This document shows positions 51,177-58,620 of a DNA stretch of 64,000 nucleotides, one piece after another. Positions within the stretch are counted from its first letter, which is position 1. Each line of letters starts with the position of its first letter. Source of the DNA: SG8-38 sp041576815 (lineage in GTDB: Bacteria; Myxococcota_A; Polyangia; Polyangiales; Houyiibacteriaceae); contig JBFGKE010000004.1 in assembly GCA_041576815.1 (NCBI GenBank), positions 62,001-126,000 of the forward strand, in the 5' to 3' direction. The translations under genes and the position numbers were made by a program. A model generated the notes under the pieces. That model did not search any database, was not told where the DNA came from, and saw nothing but the letters and a program-made list of their open reading frames with translations.

Positions 51177-51220
51177 AGTCCCCTTTTCCATGTTCGGTCC
51201 TGGAAAAGGGGACTGTCCCC
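51171..51220. repeat. REP/BIME-type nested palindrome, copy 1
   Basis: 20-base perfect inverted arms GGGGACAGTCCCCTTTTCCA (51171-51190) and their complement (51201-51220) around a 10-base centre. Each arm is itself a GGGGAC-A-GTCCCC palindrome. A second copy is at 63885-63934. It may also act as a terminator for the PaaX-like gene because TTTT follows. Confidence 0.8.
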
Positions 51221-51236
51221 TTTTATGCTGGCGCGG

Positions 51237-52175
51237 ATGAAAAACGGAGATTTCACGTTTCAGACGGTGGACGGAGCGAGCCTTCACGTGAGTGGGTGGG
51301 TCGTCGAGAAACCCAAGGCCGTCGTTCAGGTGCTGCACGGCATGGCGGAGTACGGGTCGCGGTATGCGCGCCTCGCGCAGGCACTCGCCGCTGCCGGATA
51401 CACGACCTATGCGCACGATCATCGCGGCCACGGCAAGAGCATCGCCCCGGGCGGCACCCCTGGGCACATGGCCAACAGCGACAGCTGGAACCGAATCGTC
51501 GAGGACGCACACGGCGTCAATCGCGAGATCGCCAAGCGCCATCCAGGCGTTCCAATCATCGCTCTCGGGCACTCGATGGGTTCCTTCGTGCTCCAGCAGC
51601 TCCTGTTCGAGCACCCGAGTGACATGGTCGCTGCCGCGCTCTCTGCGTCGAACGGCAAGCCGCCGCCGATCGCCGCCGTCGGCAAGGTCCTCGCCCGCAT
51701 CGAACGCGCACGCTGCGGTCGCAGCGGCTCGAGCCCGCTCTTGCAGCGCCTGACCTTTGGCGAATACAATAAGGGGTTTTCGCCGTCGCGAACCGAGTTC
51801 GACTGGCTCTCGCGCGACCCCGAGGAGGTCGACAAGTACGTGGCCGACCCCCTGCTCGGCTTTCCCGTCTCGACACAGACTTGGTTCGACCTCCTTCACG
51901 CGCTCGACCGCATTTCCAAGCCCAGCAACGTCGCCAAGGTCCCCAAAGAGATGCCGCTTTATCTCTTCGCAGGCGACAAGGACCCTGTGGGTGACGACGG
52001 CAAAGGCATGAAGAACCTCCACGACGCGTACAAGCGCGCCGCGATCTTCGACGTGCGCCTGAAGCTCTATCCGGACGGCCGGCACGAAATGCTCAACGAG
52101 ATCAATCGGCGGGAGGTCACCGACGACTTCATCGCGTGGTGCGACGAAATCGTCGCCGCCCGGGCTCAATCCTGA
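51237..52175 (+). CDS. Alpha/beta hydrolase, monoacylglycerol lipase/lysophospholipase-like
   Basis: 312 residues from ATG 51237 (ATG 51225 is possible but touches the REP). HGMAEYGSRYARLAQALAAA and YAHDHRGHGKS are the oxyanion and lid motifs of the serine-lipase (Hydrolase_4) family; the nucleophile is in ALGHSMGSFV, the acid in LFAGDKDPVG and the His in YPDGRHEMLNE. It probably releases fatty acids from monoacylglycerols or lysophospholipids. TATGCT at 51224-51229 is 7 bases before the ATG, compatible with a leaderless transcript. The end overlaps the convergent BpsA-like gene by 10 bases. Confidence 0.9.
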   Translation: MKNGDFTFQTVDGASLHVSGWVVEKPKAVVQVLHGMAEYGSRYARLAQALAAAGYTTYAHDHRGHGKSIAPGGTPGHMANSDSWNRIVEDAHGVNREIAKRHPGVPIIALGHSMGSFVLQQLLFEHPSDMVAAALSASNGKPPPIAAVGKVLARIERARCGRSGSSPLLQRLTFGEYNKGFSPSRTEFDWLSRDPEEVDKYVADPLLGFPVSTQTWFDLLHALDRISKPSNVAKVPKEMPLYLFAGDKDPVGDDGKGMKNLHDAYKRAAIFDVRLKLYPDGRHEMLNEINRREVTDDFIAWCDEIVAARAQS

Positions 52176-53068
52176 GGCGGACGGCTCGTGTAGAGCTCGC
52201 CCTTCACCGCGCCGCGAACGAGCGGTTTGGTTTGCGCCGTCACTCTGCACCGCCAAAGTGCGCTTCGTGAGCCGATCGATTCGGCACCGTGGTACTGGTT
52301 GAAATCCTCGTGCACGGCCTCGACGAGAAGCCCAGCCTCACCGAGCACGCGCTGTTTCTGCAAGCCGCGTTCACTCGCGCGGCGGCTCTGTCCGAAACAC
52401 ACGTAGAGCCTCCCGTCGGGCTTGAGCATGTCGACGGCCCGGCTCACGAAAAGCTTGAACCCCTCGACGGCATACGGCGGGTCCGTGAACACCGCGCCGA
52501 ATCGTCCACGCATTCGCTTTGGAACGGGCTCGCGAAGGTCGTGGTGGACGGCCACGAGCTCCCAGCCGCGTTCACGCGCGTGCTTTTCGAGAACCGTGAG
52601 CACGTCCTCGTCGGAGTCGAGCGCCGTGACCTTGCACCCGGCACCGGCGAGGAGCACGGCAGCGCTCGTGAGATCGTCGTCTCCCAGAAACACCAGCCCA
52701 CGCTGATGCTCACCGGCTTCGATCAACAGCCGCGCACGACGAATGGCGGTATCCGTCGTCACGTAAACCTGATCGAGCGCACGCTTCGGCGTGCCTCGGT
52801 CGGCGCCGATCGCTTCGTAGGCCGTACGCCAGGAAGCCTCGTCGCGACCGACGGCCGCATTTCGGGCCACCCACTCGCGCGCTAGCGCTGCCAGCCCGCG
52901 CTCCGAGCAGCGTATCCGCCCGTCCTCGTCGTCAAACCAATCGGGATAGCGGCCGAGCACGTCACGCACGACCGACGAGGCTTCCCCCGCCACCTGGACG
53001 ACCTCATCCCGGGAGAGCGACCGACCATCGCCGAGTGCCCTGAGGATGCGGAACGCCCCTTCGTACAC
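52166..53068 (-). CDS. Bis-aminopropyl spermidine synthase-like (BpsA) aminopropyltransferase
   Basis: 300 residues. An N-terminal winged-helix-like domain (about 1-95) precedes a methyltransferase-fold domain with VFLGDDDLTSAAVLLAGAG, VTALDSDEDVL and FTDPPYAVEGFKLFVSRAV. GDDDL and DPPY are hallmarks of BpsA, which adds aminopropyl groups to spermidine to make branched polyamines in thermophiles. In a probable mesophile its product is uncertain. It lies 5 bases after the IF-1 gene, in one transcript. Confidence 0.82.
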   Translation of the reverse strand: MYEGAFRILRALGDGRSLSRDEVVQVAGEASSVVRDVLGRYPDWFDDEDGRIRCSERGLAALAREWVARNAAVGRDEASWRTAYEAIGADRGTPKRALDQVYVTTDTAIRRARLLIEAGEHQRGLVFLGDDDLTSAAVLLAGAGCKVTALDSDEDVLTVLEKHARERGWELVAVHHDLREPVPKRMRGRFGAVFTDPPYAVEGFKLFVSRAVDMLKPDGRLYVCFGQSRRASERGLQKQRVLGEAGLLVEAVHEDFNQYHGAESIGSRSALWRCRVTAQTKPLVRGAVKGELYTSRPPQD

Positions 53069-53073
53069 GGGGG

Positions 53074-53352
53074 CTACTTGTCGCGAAACACGATCATGCC
53101 GTGCGTGAGGTCGTACGGAGAAAGCGCGACGGTGACGCGGTCACCGAGAATCACGCGGATCCGGAACTTGCGCATCCGGCCGCACAGCTGCGCGCGCACG
53201 GTCGCACCCGAATCCGTCGTCACCTCGAACTGGCCGCCTGCAAAGACCTGCGTGACCACGCCGCTCAGCTTGATGTGGTCATCACGCTTGTCTTCCTGCT
53301 CGAAATTCCGCTCGAACCTTCTTTTCCTACCTCTAGCGCTGCGTTTCGCCAC
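53074..53352 (-). CDS. infA: Translation initiation factor IF-1 with basic N-terminal extension
   Basis: 92 residues versus about 72 for standard IF-1. The GTG at 53352 is fixed by AAGGAG 5 bases upstream. Residues 1-25 are an extra basic, polar stretch (MAKRSARGRKRRFERNFEQE). The S1/OB-fold then runs HIKLSGVVTQVFAGGQFEVT, GRMRKFRIRVILGDRVTVAL and SPYDLTHGMIVFRDK, a full match to IF-1. It binds the ribosomal A site at initiation. The extension suggests a second, specialised IF-1 copy or a lineage feature. It is co-transcribed with the BpsA-like gene. Confidence 0.92.
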   Translation of the reverse strand: MAKRSARGRKRRFERNFEQEDKRDDHIKLSGVVTQVFAGGQFEVTTDSGATVRAQLCGRMRKFRIRVILGDRVTVALSPYDLTHGMIVFRDK

Positions 53353-53486
53353 TCAGTCTCCTTGTCCTATCGTCGCAACCTAAGTCCTCTCGGAGGCTGC
53401 CGCCACTTTGGCGTGTATCTGATTTGATACTCACCGCGTACTGCTTTTTGTAGCACCCCCCATGGAAAAGTCAGACGGAACGGACC

Positions 53487-54023
53487 ATGGTGACAGGACC
53501 GGTGCTCCAGCGACACCCCGATGATGCGTGGACGCTCGCTTCGCCCATGAAGGTTGGGGCTCGGACGCACCGACTGCTGCGAACCTTGGTCGATGCGGCG
53601 CTCCCAGCGGCCCCCCGCATCGCCACCACGGTCGAGGATGTCGCCCGGCACGCCTTGATCTCGCTTCGATACATGCCCCGCTCCTCCGCGCGCCTTTTTC
53701 TCTGGGCGATGCGGCTCGTCAACTGGTCGCCCTTGTGGCGATTCCGAGGTGTGCGGCCGCTGACCGCGCTGCCCGTCGAGTCCGCGAGGCGCCACCTCGT
53801 CGCCGTGACGCGAAGCCGGTGGCTCCCGGTGCGCTTGCTGATGTACGGACCGCTCGGGCTCTTCATGTCGTCGTATTTCGATCAAGACTACGTGCACCCG
53901 GAGCTCGGCTACGCCCCCGTTCCGTTCGTCGCCTCGAGAATCGAGATGCGCCGTCGGTGGGTTGCCGGACAGGAGCCCGGCGCCCGCGAAGAAATCCACC
54001 ATCTCCCGGTGGTGTCGCCATGA
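53487..54023 (+). CDS. Uncharacterised protein paired with a GMC oxidoreductase
   Basis: 178 residues, rich in Arg and Leu, with no signal peptide and one weakly hydrophobic stretch (LPVRLLMYGPLGLFMSSYFD). I do not recognise a domain. Its stop overlaps the GMC ATG (ATGA), so the two are translated together, and similar-sized proteins are often placed beside GMC oxidoreductases. It may be a small subunit or membrane adaptor for the flavoenzyme (inference). The segment YFDQDYVHPELGYAPVPFV looks like the best conserved region. Confidence 0.7.
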   Translation: MVTGPVLQRHPDDAWTLASPMKVGARTHRLLRTLVDAALPAAPRIATTVEDVARHALISLRYMPRSSARLFLWAMRLVNWSPLWRFRGVRPLTALPVESARRHLVAVTRSRWLPVRLLMYGPLGLFMSSYFDQDYVHPELGYAPVPFVASRIEMRRRWVAGQEPGAREEIHHLPVVSP

Positions 54024-55525
54024 CCATCCTGGCCCATCGCGACTACGGTCCGAGCGAGCAACACGACGCCGACGTCGTCGTGATCGGCACGGGGGCGGGC
54101 GGCGCCGTCGTCGGCACCGAGCTCGCCGAAGCCGGCCGGGACGTGCTGTTTCTCGAGGAAGGTGCCTACCATCCGACCAGCAGCTTCAACCCCTATGTGA
54201 CCGAGTCGATTCCGCGCCTCTATCGGGACGCGGGCGGCACGATCATCTTGGGGAGGCCGCCGATCCCTTACGCCGAGGGACGCTGTGTCGGCGGTGGCAC
54301 CGTGGTCAACGGCGGCATGGCTTGGCGACCGCCCGAAGCCGTTCTCGCCGAGTGGGAGCGCATCACCGGGCAACCCGACCTCGGTCCGAAGGCGATGGAA
54401 GCTTTGTTCGACCGCGTCGAGGCGCGTGTGCACGCAAAGCCGCAGCACCCGTCATCGGTGGGCGAGGACAGTCGGATCCTCGAGGAGGGCGCACGCAAGC
54501 TCGGTTGGCGCTACGAGCACAACCGTCGCGCGCAAGATCGCTGCGTCGGCTCCAACCAGTGCGTCACCGGTTGCCCGACCGGTGCGAAGCAATCGACGCT
54601 CCTGAGCTACATGCCACGCGCCATGTCGAATGGGGCTCGGTGCCTCACGGAGGTTCGCGCCAAGCGCCTGTGGATCGAGAACGGACGATGCGTCGGCGTC
54701 TTCGGCACGGCGATCAATCCGAGAACGCGCGAGCAAGAAATCGACGTGCGCGTTCGCGCGAAAGCCGTCGTCGTCGCCTGCGGGGCGGTCCAAACGCCGT
54801 TTTTGCTCCTTGGCCATCGCCTCGGCCGCCCGAGCGGGCAGCTCGGCAAGAACTTCCTCTGCCACCCCAACGCCAAGGTCGTCGGGATCTACCCTAGAGA
54901 CATTTTCGCGTGGCAGGGCGTGAGCCAGGCCGGCCAGATTCGAGAGTTCCGCGACGAGGGCATTCTCATGGCCGAAAACGCCGTCCCACCGGGCACCGCG
55001 GCCGCCCAGATCCCGTTCCTCGGCCAAGAAGCGCTCGACCTGATGAAGCGATACAACGCGATGGCCATGACGGGCGTGCTCGTCGAGGATTCTCATGCCG
55101 GCCGGGTGACGCGAAGCTTCGGCGCGCCCATGGCGCGGTACAGCATCACCCGCTACGACCACGAGAGATTTCTCCGCGGCGCTCACCACCTCGCCACCCT
55201 GCACTTCGAAATGGGCGCCGACGAGGTGATTTTGCCCTTCAGCAACTTCCACGTGGCCAAGAGCATCGACGACCTCGCCTCGATTCCACGCACCCAGAGG
55301 TCACGCAGCACGATCGAGCTGTTCACGGTGCACATGATGGGCACCTGCCGAATGGGGAGCCGTGCGCACCGGTCCGTCGTGAATCTCGACGGGGAGCTTT
55401 GGGACCTTCCCGGCTGTTACGTGGCGGACGCCGGCTTGTTCCCAACGGCCGTCGGTGTGAACCCGCAGATCACGATCATGGCGCTCGCCACGCGAGTCGC
55501 GCAACGGCTCCGACTTCCGAATTGA
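54020..55525 (+). CDS. GMC-family FAD-dependent oxidoreductase
   Basis: 501 residues from ATG 54020 (overlap with the upstream stop). FAD motif VVVIGTGAGGAVVGTELAEAG, the GRCVGGGTVVNGGMAWR loop, a Cys-rich segment CVGSNQCVTGCPTGAKQST and the C-terminal MGTCRMG / GLFPTAVGVNPQITIMALA signature with the active-site His/Asn pair. The Cys segment is typical of the long-chain alcohol/cholesterol-type oxidase branch. It oxidises an alcohol, probably of a lipid. Followed by an acyltransferase gene after 36 bases. Confidence 0.92.
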   Translation: MTILAHRDYGPSEQHDADVVVIGTGAGGAVVGTELAEAGRDVLFLEEGAYHPTSSFNPYVTESIPRLYRDAGGTIILGRPPIPYAEGRCVGGGTVVNGGMAWRPPEAVLAEWERITGQPDLGPKAMEALFDRVEARVHAKPQHPSSVGEDSRILEEGARKLGWRYEHNRRAQDRCVGSNQCVTGCPTGAKQSTLLSYMPRAMSNGARCLTEVRAKRLWIENGRCVGVFGTAINPRTREQEIDVRVRAKAVVVACGAVQTPFLLLGHRLGRPSGQLGKNFLCHPNAKVVGIYPRDIFAWQGVSQAGQIREFRDEGILMAENAVPPGTAAAQIPFLGQEALDLMKRYNAMAMTGVLVEDSHAGRVTRSFGAPMARYSITRYDHERFLRGAHHLATLHFEMGADEVILPFSNFHVAKSIDDLASIPRTQRSRSTIELFTVHMMGTCRMGSRAHRSVVNLDGELWDLPGCYVADAGLFPTAVGVNPQITIMALATRVAQRLRLPN

Positions 55526-55561
55526 CATTCTGCGAGCTTTTGAGCACACCCTAGCTCTCCG

Positions 55562-56566
55562 ATGCTCGACCTACCGCGGCTCAAACGCATCCGTCTGATG
55601 AGGCGGCCGATCGGCCAGGTGTTCTTTGCAAACGTGGTGCTGACGCCGAACTACAATCTGCTGCCGGGCGTCGACATCGAGCTCGAAGGTCTCGGGAACG
55701 TTCCGAGCGAGCCGGTGATTTATGCCATGAACCACACCGACCGCTTCAACTACTTCCCTTTCATGTACCGCATGTGGAAGCTCGAGGAGCGCTTTATCAC
55801 GGTATGGGTGAAGGGGAAGTATTACGAAAACCCGCTGGTCGGGGCGTTCATGGAGCTCACCAGCAACCTCCCCACCGTTTCGCGTGGCTACATCATCGCC
55901 AAAGACTTCGCCTTGACGATGGGTCGACGGCCGACTGAGGCCGAGTACGACACGTTGCGTGCGCTGGTGAACGCGGACGCCGCGCCCGATCAGGACCCGG
56001 GCACGGTCGACGTTTCCGCGATCCCCCCAAAATTGTTCGATACCAAGCGAAACGTCCTCGGGCTCGACTTCGACCCCTCCCGAGAAACGTACGCGCGTGG
56101 CGTCAATCGGGTATTTGCAGCGATGATGCGCGAGTTCGTCAGGCTGAACGAGCGCTCGTTCGAGCTCGGCCTCGACCTGCTGGTCTTTCCGCAGGGCACT
56201 CGCTCGATTCGGCTGCCGAGAGGTCGCATCGGCATGATGGAGATCGCGCTCCGGTACCAGAAGACGATCGTGCCGATTGGGTGCAATGGCTGCGACCTCG
56301 TCTACACGGGCTCCGTTCCGATCGCCAAGTCTGGACGAATCGTGTACCGAATTGGCGAACCGATCACGTACGACGATCTCTCGGACTTTCACATCGACGA
56401 GCCGTTCGAGCCCTTCTCGGCGGAGGCCGAGCACCGGTACCGCAATCGATTTCAGGGCGCCGTCGACCTCGTCATGAATCGCATCAACGAGCTGCTCGAC
56501 CCGCAGTATCAGTTCAGCGAAGACATGAAGAGCACGGGCGTCCGCGGTACGTCGCGTTTCATCTAA
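55562..56566 (+). CDS. PlsC-like 1-acylglycerol-3-phosphate acyltransferase family protein
   Basis: 334 residues. Acceptor/donor motifs NHTDRFNY and the later LLVFPQGTRSIRLPRGRIG (motif III, normally FPEGTRS) are present. Position +5 from the catalytic His is Asn rather than the Asp of the H-x4-D motif, and motif III has Gln instead of Glu. An insertion of about 70 residues (about 125-190) sits between them. It may act on a glycerolipid or another acyl acceptor, or be impaired. It is flanked by GMC and ferredoxin-reductase genes on the same strand. Confidence 0.82.
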   Translation: MLDLPRLKRIRLMRRPIGQVFFANVVLTPNYNLLPGVDIELEGLGNVPSEPVIYAMNHTDRFNYFPFMYRMWKLEERFITVWVKGKYYENPLVGAFMELTSNLPTVSRGYIIAKDFALTMGRRPTEAEYDTLRALVNADAAPDQDPGTVDVSAIPPKLFDTKRNVLGLDFDPSRETYARGVNRVFAAMMREFVRLNERSFELGLDLLVFPQGTRSIRLPRGRIGMMEIALRYQKTIVPIGCNGCDLVYTGSVPIAKSGRIVYRIGEPITYDDLSDFHIDEPFEPFSAEAEHRYRNRFQGAVDLVMNRINELLDPQYQFSEDMKSTGVRGTSRFI

Positions 56567-56587
56567 CCGTCACGGTTGTTCGCGTTG

Positions 56588-57961
56588 ATGAATCGAGCTA
56601 GACCCCTCCCCGTGGACGCGCTCCAAGCTTTGAGGGATGCGACGGAGCCCAAGCCGGTCGTGGCAATCAACGGTGGAGCCGTCGCTGGGTCGGAGGCAGC
56701 GGCCGCGTGCGCCGCCCGAGGCGCGATCCCGGTGGTATTCGAACAAGGCGCCCGTCCCTACGGCAAGATCGAGGACGGTCTGCCGCGTTGGCACGAGAAG
56801 CTTCGCGACAAAGAATATCGCAAGATCGACGAGAACCTGGGAAGTGAGCGCGTGATCTTCGTGCCCAGCACGGAGGTCGGGGCCGACCTGCCTTGGAGCG
56901 ACCTCTACGGGGACCTGGGGTTCAGCGCGATTCTGCTCGCCAACGGCGCATGGCGTGACCGGTCGCTCCCCGTGACAGGCGCGGATGCCTACGAAGGCCG
57001 CGGCCTCGTCTATCAAAACGAGTTCGTGTACTGGTTCAACCACTACGACGACGAGGGCTACGATGGGCCGGTCTTCGAGATTCCAGACGACGTGATCGTC
57101 ATCGGTGGCGGGCTCGCGTCGATCGACGTCGTCAAAATCGTCAACCTCGAGCTCTACGCGAGGGCTTTGCGAGAGCGCGGCATCGATGTCGACATCGTGC
57201 AAATGGAGATCAAGGGCATCCCACGGACGCTCGAGGCGCATGGCCTCACGGCCGAAGAGCTGGGCGTCAAAGGCTGCACCCTCTACTATCGCCGTCGCAA
57301 ACAGGACATGCCCCTCGCGAGCGCCAAAGACCCCACGCCAGAGCAGTTGACGAAGCTCGAGGCGGCGCGCGCGAAGATCATGGATCGCGTGATTCGAAAG
57401 TATCTCGTGCGGTTCGTCGAGCTCGCCCGGCCGCTTCAAACCATCGTCGAGGGTGATCGACTCACGGGGATCCGATTCCAAAAGACCGAGGTGGTCGACG
57501 GCCGCGTTCGAGGCCTAGAAGGCACCGAGTTCGACGTTCGTGCGTCCATGGTGATCAGCTCGATCGGAAGCATTCCGCGACCGATCGACGGTATTCCAAC
57601 CAAGGGCGAGCTGTACCACTACGACGACTGGGACACCGGCGAGGTGCACGGCCTGCCGGGTGTGTTTGGCCTCGGAAACGTGCTCACCGGCAAAGGCAAC
57701 ATCAAAGACAGCCGTGAAAACGCGATCGAGATCGTGGAGGAAGTGGTTGCTGCTTACCTCGGTGTTGGCGACGAGCCCGAGGAAGCGCCCCAGGCCAAGT
57801 CGAAGGCGGTCGAAGCCGTTGCCGAAGAGGCGACTGCGGGTCGGCGCATGAAGATCGACGCGATGAGGCAGCTCGCCGATCGAATCGCCGAACGCTACGA
57901 GGCGATTGGTTACTCCAACTACGAGAGTTGGATCGAATCCCACAAGGTGCGCTCGCCTTGA
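56588..57961 (+). CDS. Ferredoxin-NADP reductase/adrenodoxin-reductase-like flavoprotein
   Basis: 457 residues from ATG 56588 (a TTG 12 bases upstream is possible). FAD-binding is degenerate at VVAINGGAVAGSEAAAACAA but the NADP-site motif VIVIGGGLASIDVVKIVNLE is clear, with ILLANGAWRDRSLPVTGADAY and GVFGLGNVLTGKGNIKDSRE near the end. The layout is that of two-dinucleotide-fold reductases related to adrenodoxin reductase and glutamate synthase small subunits. It could feed electrons to the ferredoxin/P450 system. Its stop overlaps the start of the next gene. Confidence 0.8.
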   Translation: MNRARPLPVDALQALRDATEPKPVVAINGGAVAGSEAAAACAARGAIPVVFEQGARPYGKIEDGLPRWHEKLRDKEYRKIDENLGSERVIFVPSTEVGADLPWSDLYGDLGFSAILLANGAWRDRSLPVTGADAYEGRGLVYQNEFVYWFNHYDDEGYDGPVFEIPDDVIVIGGGLASIDVVKIVNLELYARALRERGIDVDIVQMEIKGIPRTLEAHGLTAEELGVKGCTLYYRRRKQDMPLASAKDPTPEQLTKLEAARAKIMDRVIRKYLVRFVELARPLQTIVEGDRLTGIRFQKTEVVDGRVRGLEGTEFDVRASMVISSIGSIPRPIDGIPTKGELYHYDDWDTGEVHGLPGVFGLGNVLTGKGNIKDSRENAIEIVEEVVAAYLGVGDEPEEAPQAKSKAVEAVAEEATAGRRMKIDAMRQLADRIAERYEAIGYSNYESWIESHKVRSP

Positions 57962-58620
57962 GACGAGCGAAGCAAGCTAGCGTGCTTCGGGCGGCGTTCG
58001 TCGTCGTGTTGCTGCTCGGAATCGGCGCATCGACCGTGGGCGCTCAGGAACGCCGCGTCGAGTTTCGTTTCCAGGGCGGGATGAAGCTGGGGGTGCCGAT
58101 TTTTCTCAACGTCGACCGCAGCATCGTCAAACCGGGCGGCAGCGTCATGGGTTGGGCCGGCTTCGACATCGGATGGTTCGTCGCCGACTTCGGGCTAGGG
58201 CTGCAATGGACTGCAGTCGACACGAACAAAGTCCCCGAGATCATCGGACCTGCCGGCCTCGAGCCGCTCACGCGTCTTCACTTCTCGCCGGGGGTGCGAT
58301 TGCAGGTGCCCTCCATCGACGCCGTCCTGCCTTACATCACCGGCTCGTTCGACGCGAACATATGGAACTTCCCGGCGTTTGGAAGCGGCTGCGGGTGGTA
58401 CTACTGCCGCAACGACGGCGGCGGGAAGTTCACCCCGGGCTTTTCGGGCAAGGGCGGAGTCGCGATTCGTCTCAAAAACGACGTATACCTCGACGTGGGC
58501 CTGCAGTACTCGCTCAGCGGCAAGGGGTTCTTCTTCGAGCGCAAGCAGTGGTGGGTCGAGCCCTTCATCGGCTTCATCTACCGAAGCGACAAGGACCGGC
58601 TGAGCGGCACCGGGCTCTAG
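57958..58620 (+). CDS. Secreted outer-membrane beta-barrel protein, unknown
   Basis: 220 residues from TTG 57958 (TTGA overlap with the previous stop); GTG 57982 is an alternative. The signal peptide is VLRAAFVVVLLLGIGASTVG with cleavage near GAQ-E. The mature protein alternates polar and hydrophobic residues in about eight strands, for example VMGWAGFDIGWFVADFGLG and DVYLDVGLQYSL, ending FIGFIYRSDKDRLSGTGL. Likely an eight-stranded outer-membrane barrel of the OmpA-like or porin-like type. It ends exactly where the convergent SSS gene ends. Confidence 0.78.
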   Translation: MRRAKQASVLRAAFVVVLLLGIGASTVGAQERRVEFRFQGGMKLGVPIFLNVDRSIVKPGGSVMGWAGFDIGWFVADFGLGLQWTAVDTNKVPEIIGPAGLEPLTRLHFSPGVRLQVPSIDAVLPYITGSFDANIWNFPAFGSGCGWYYCRNDGGGKFTPGFSGKGGVAIRLKNDVYLDVGLQYSLSGKGFFFERKQWWVEPFIGFIYRSDKDRLSGTGL

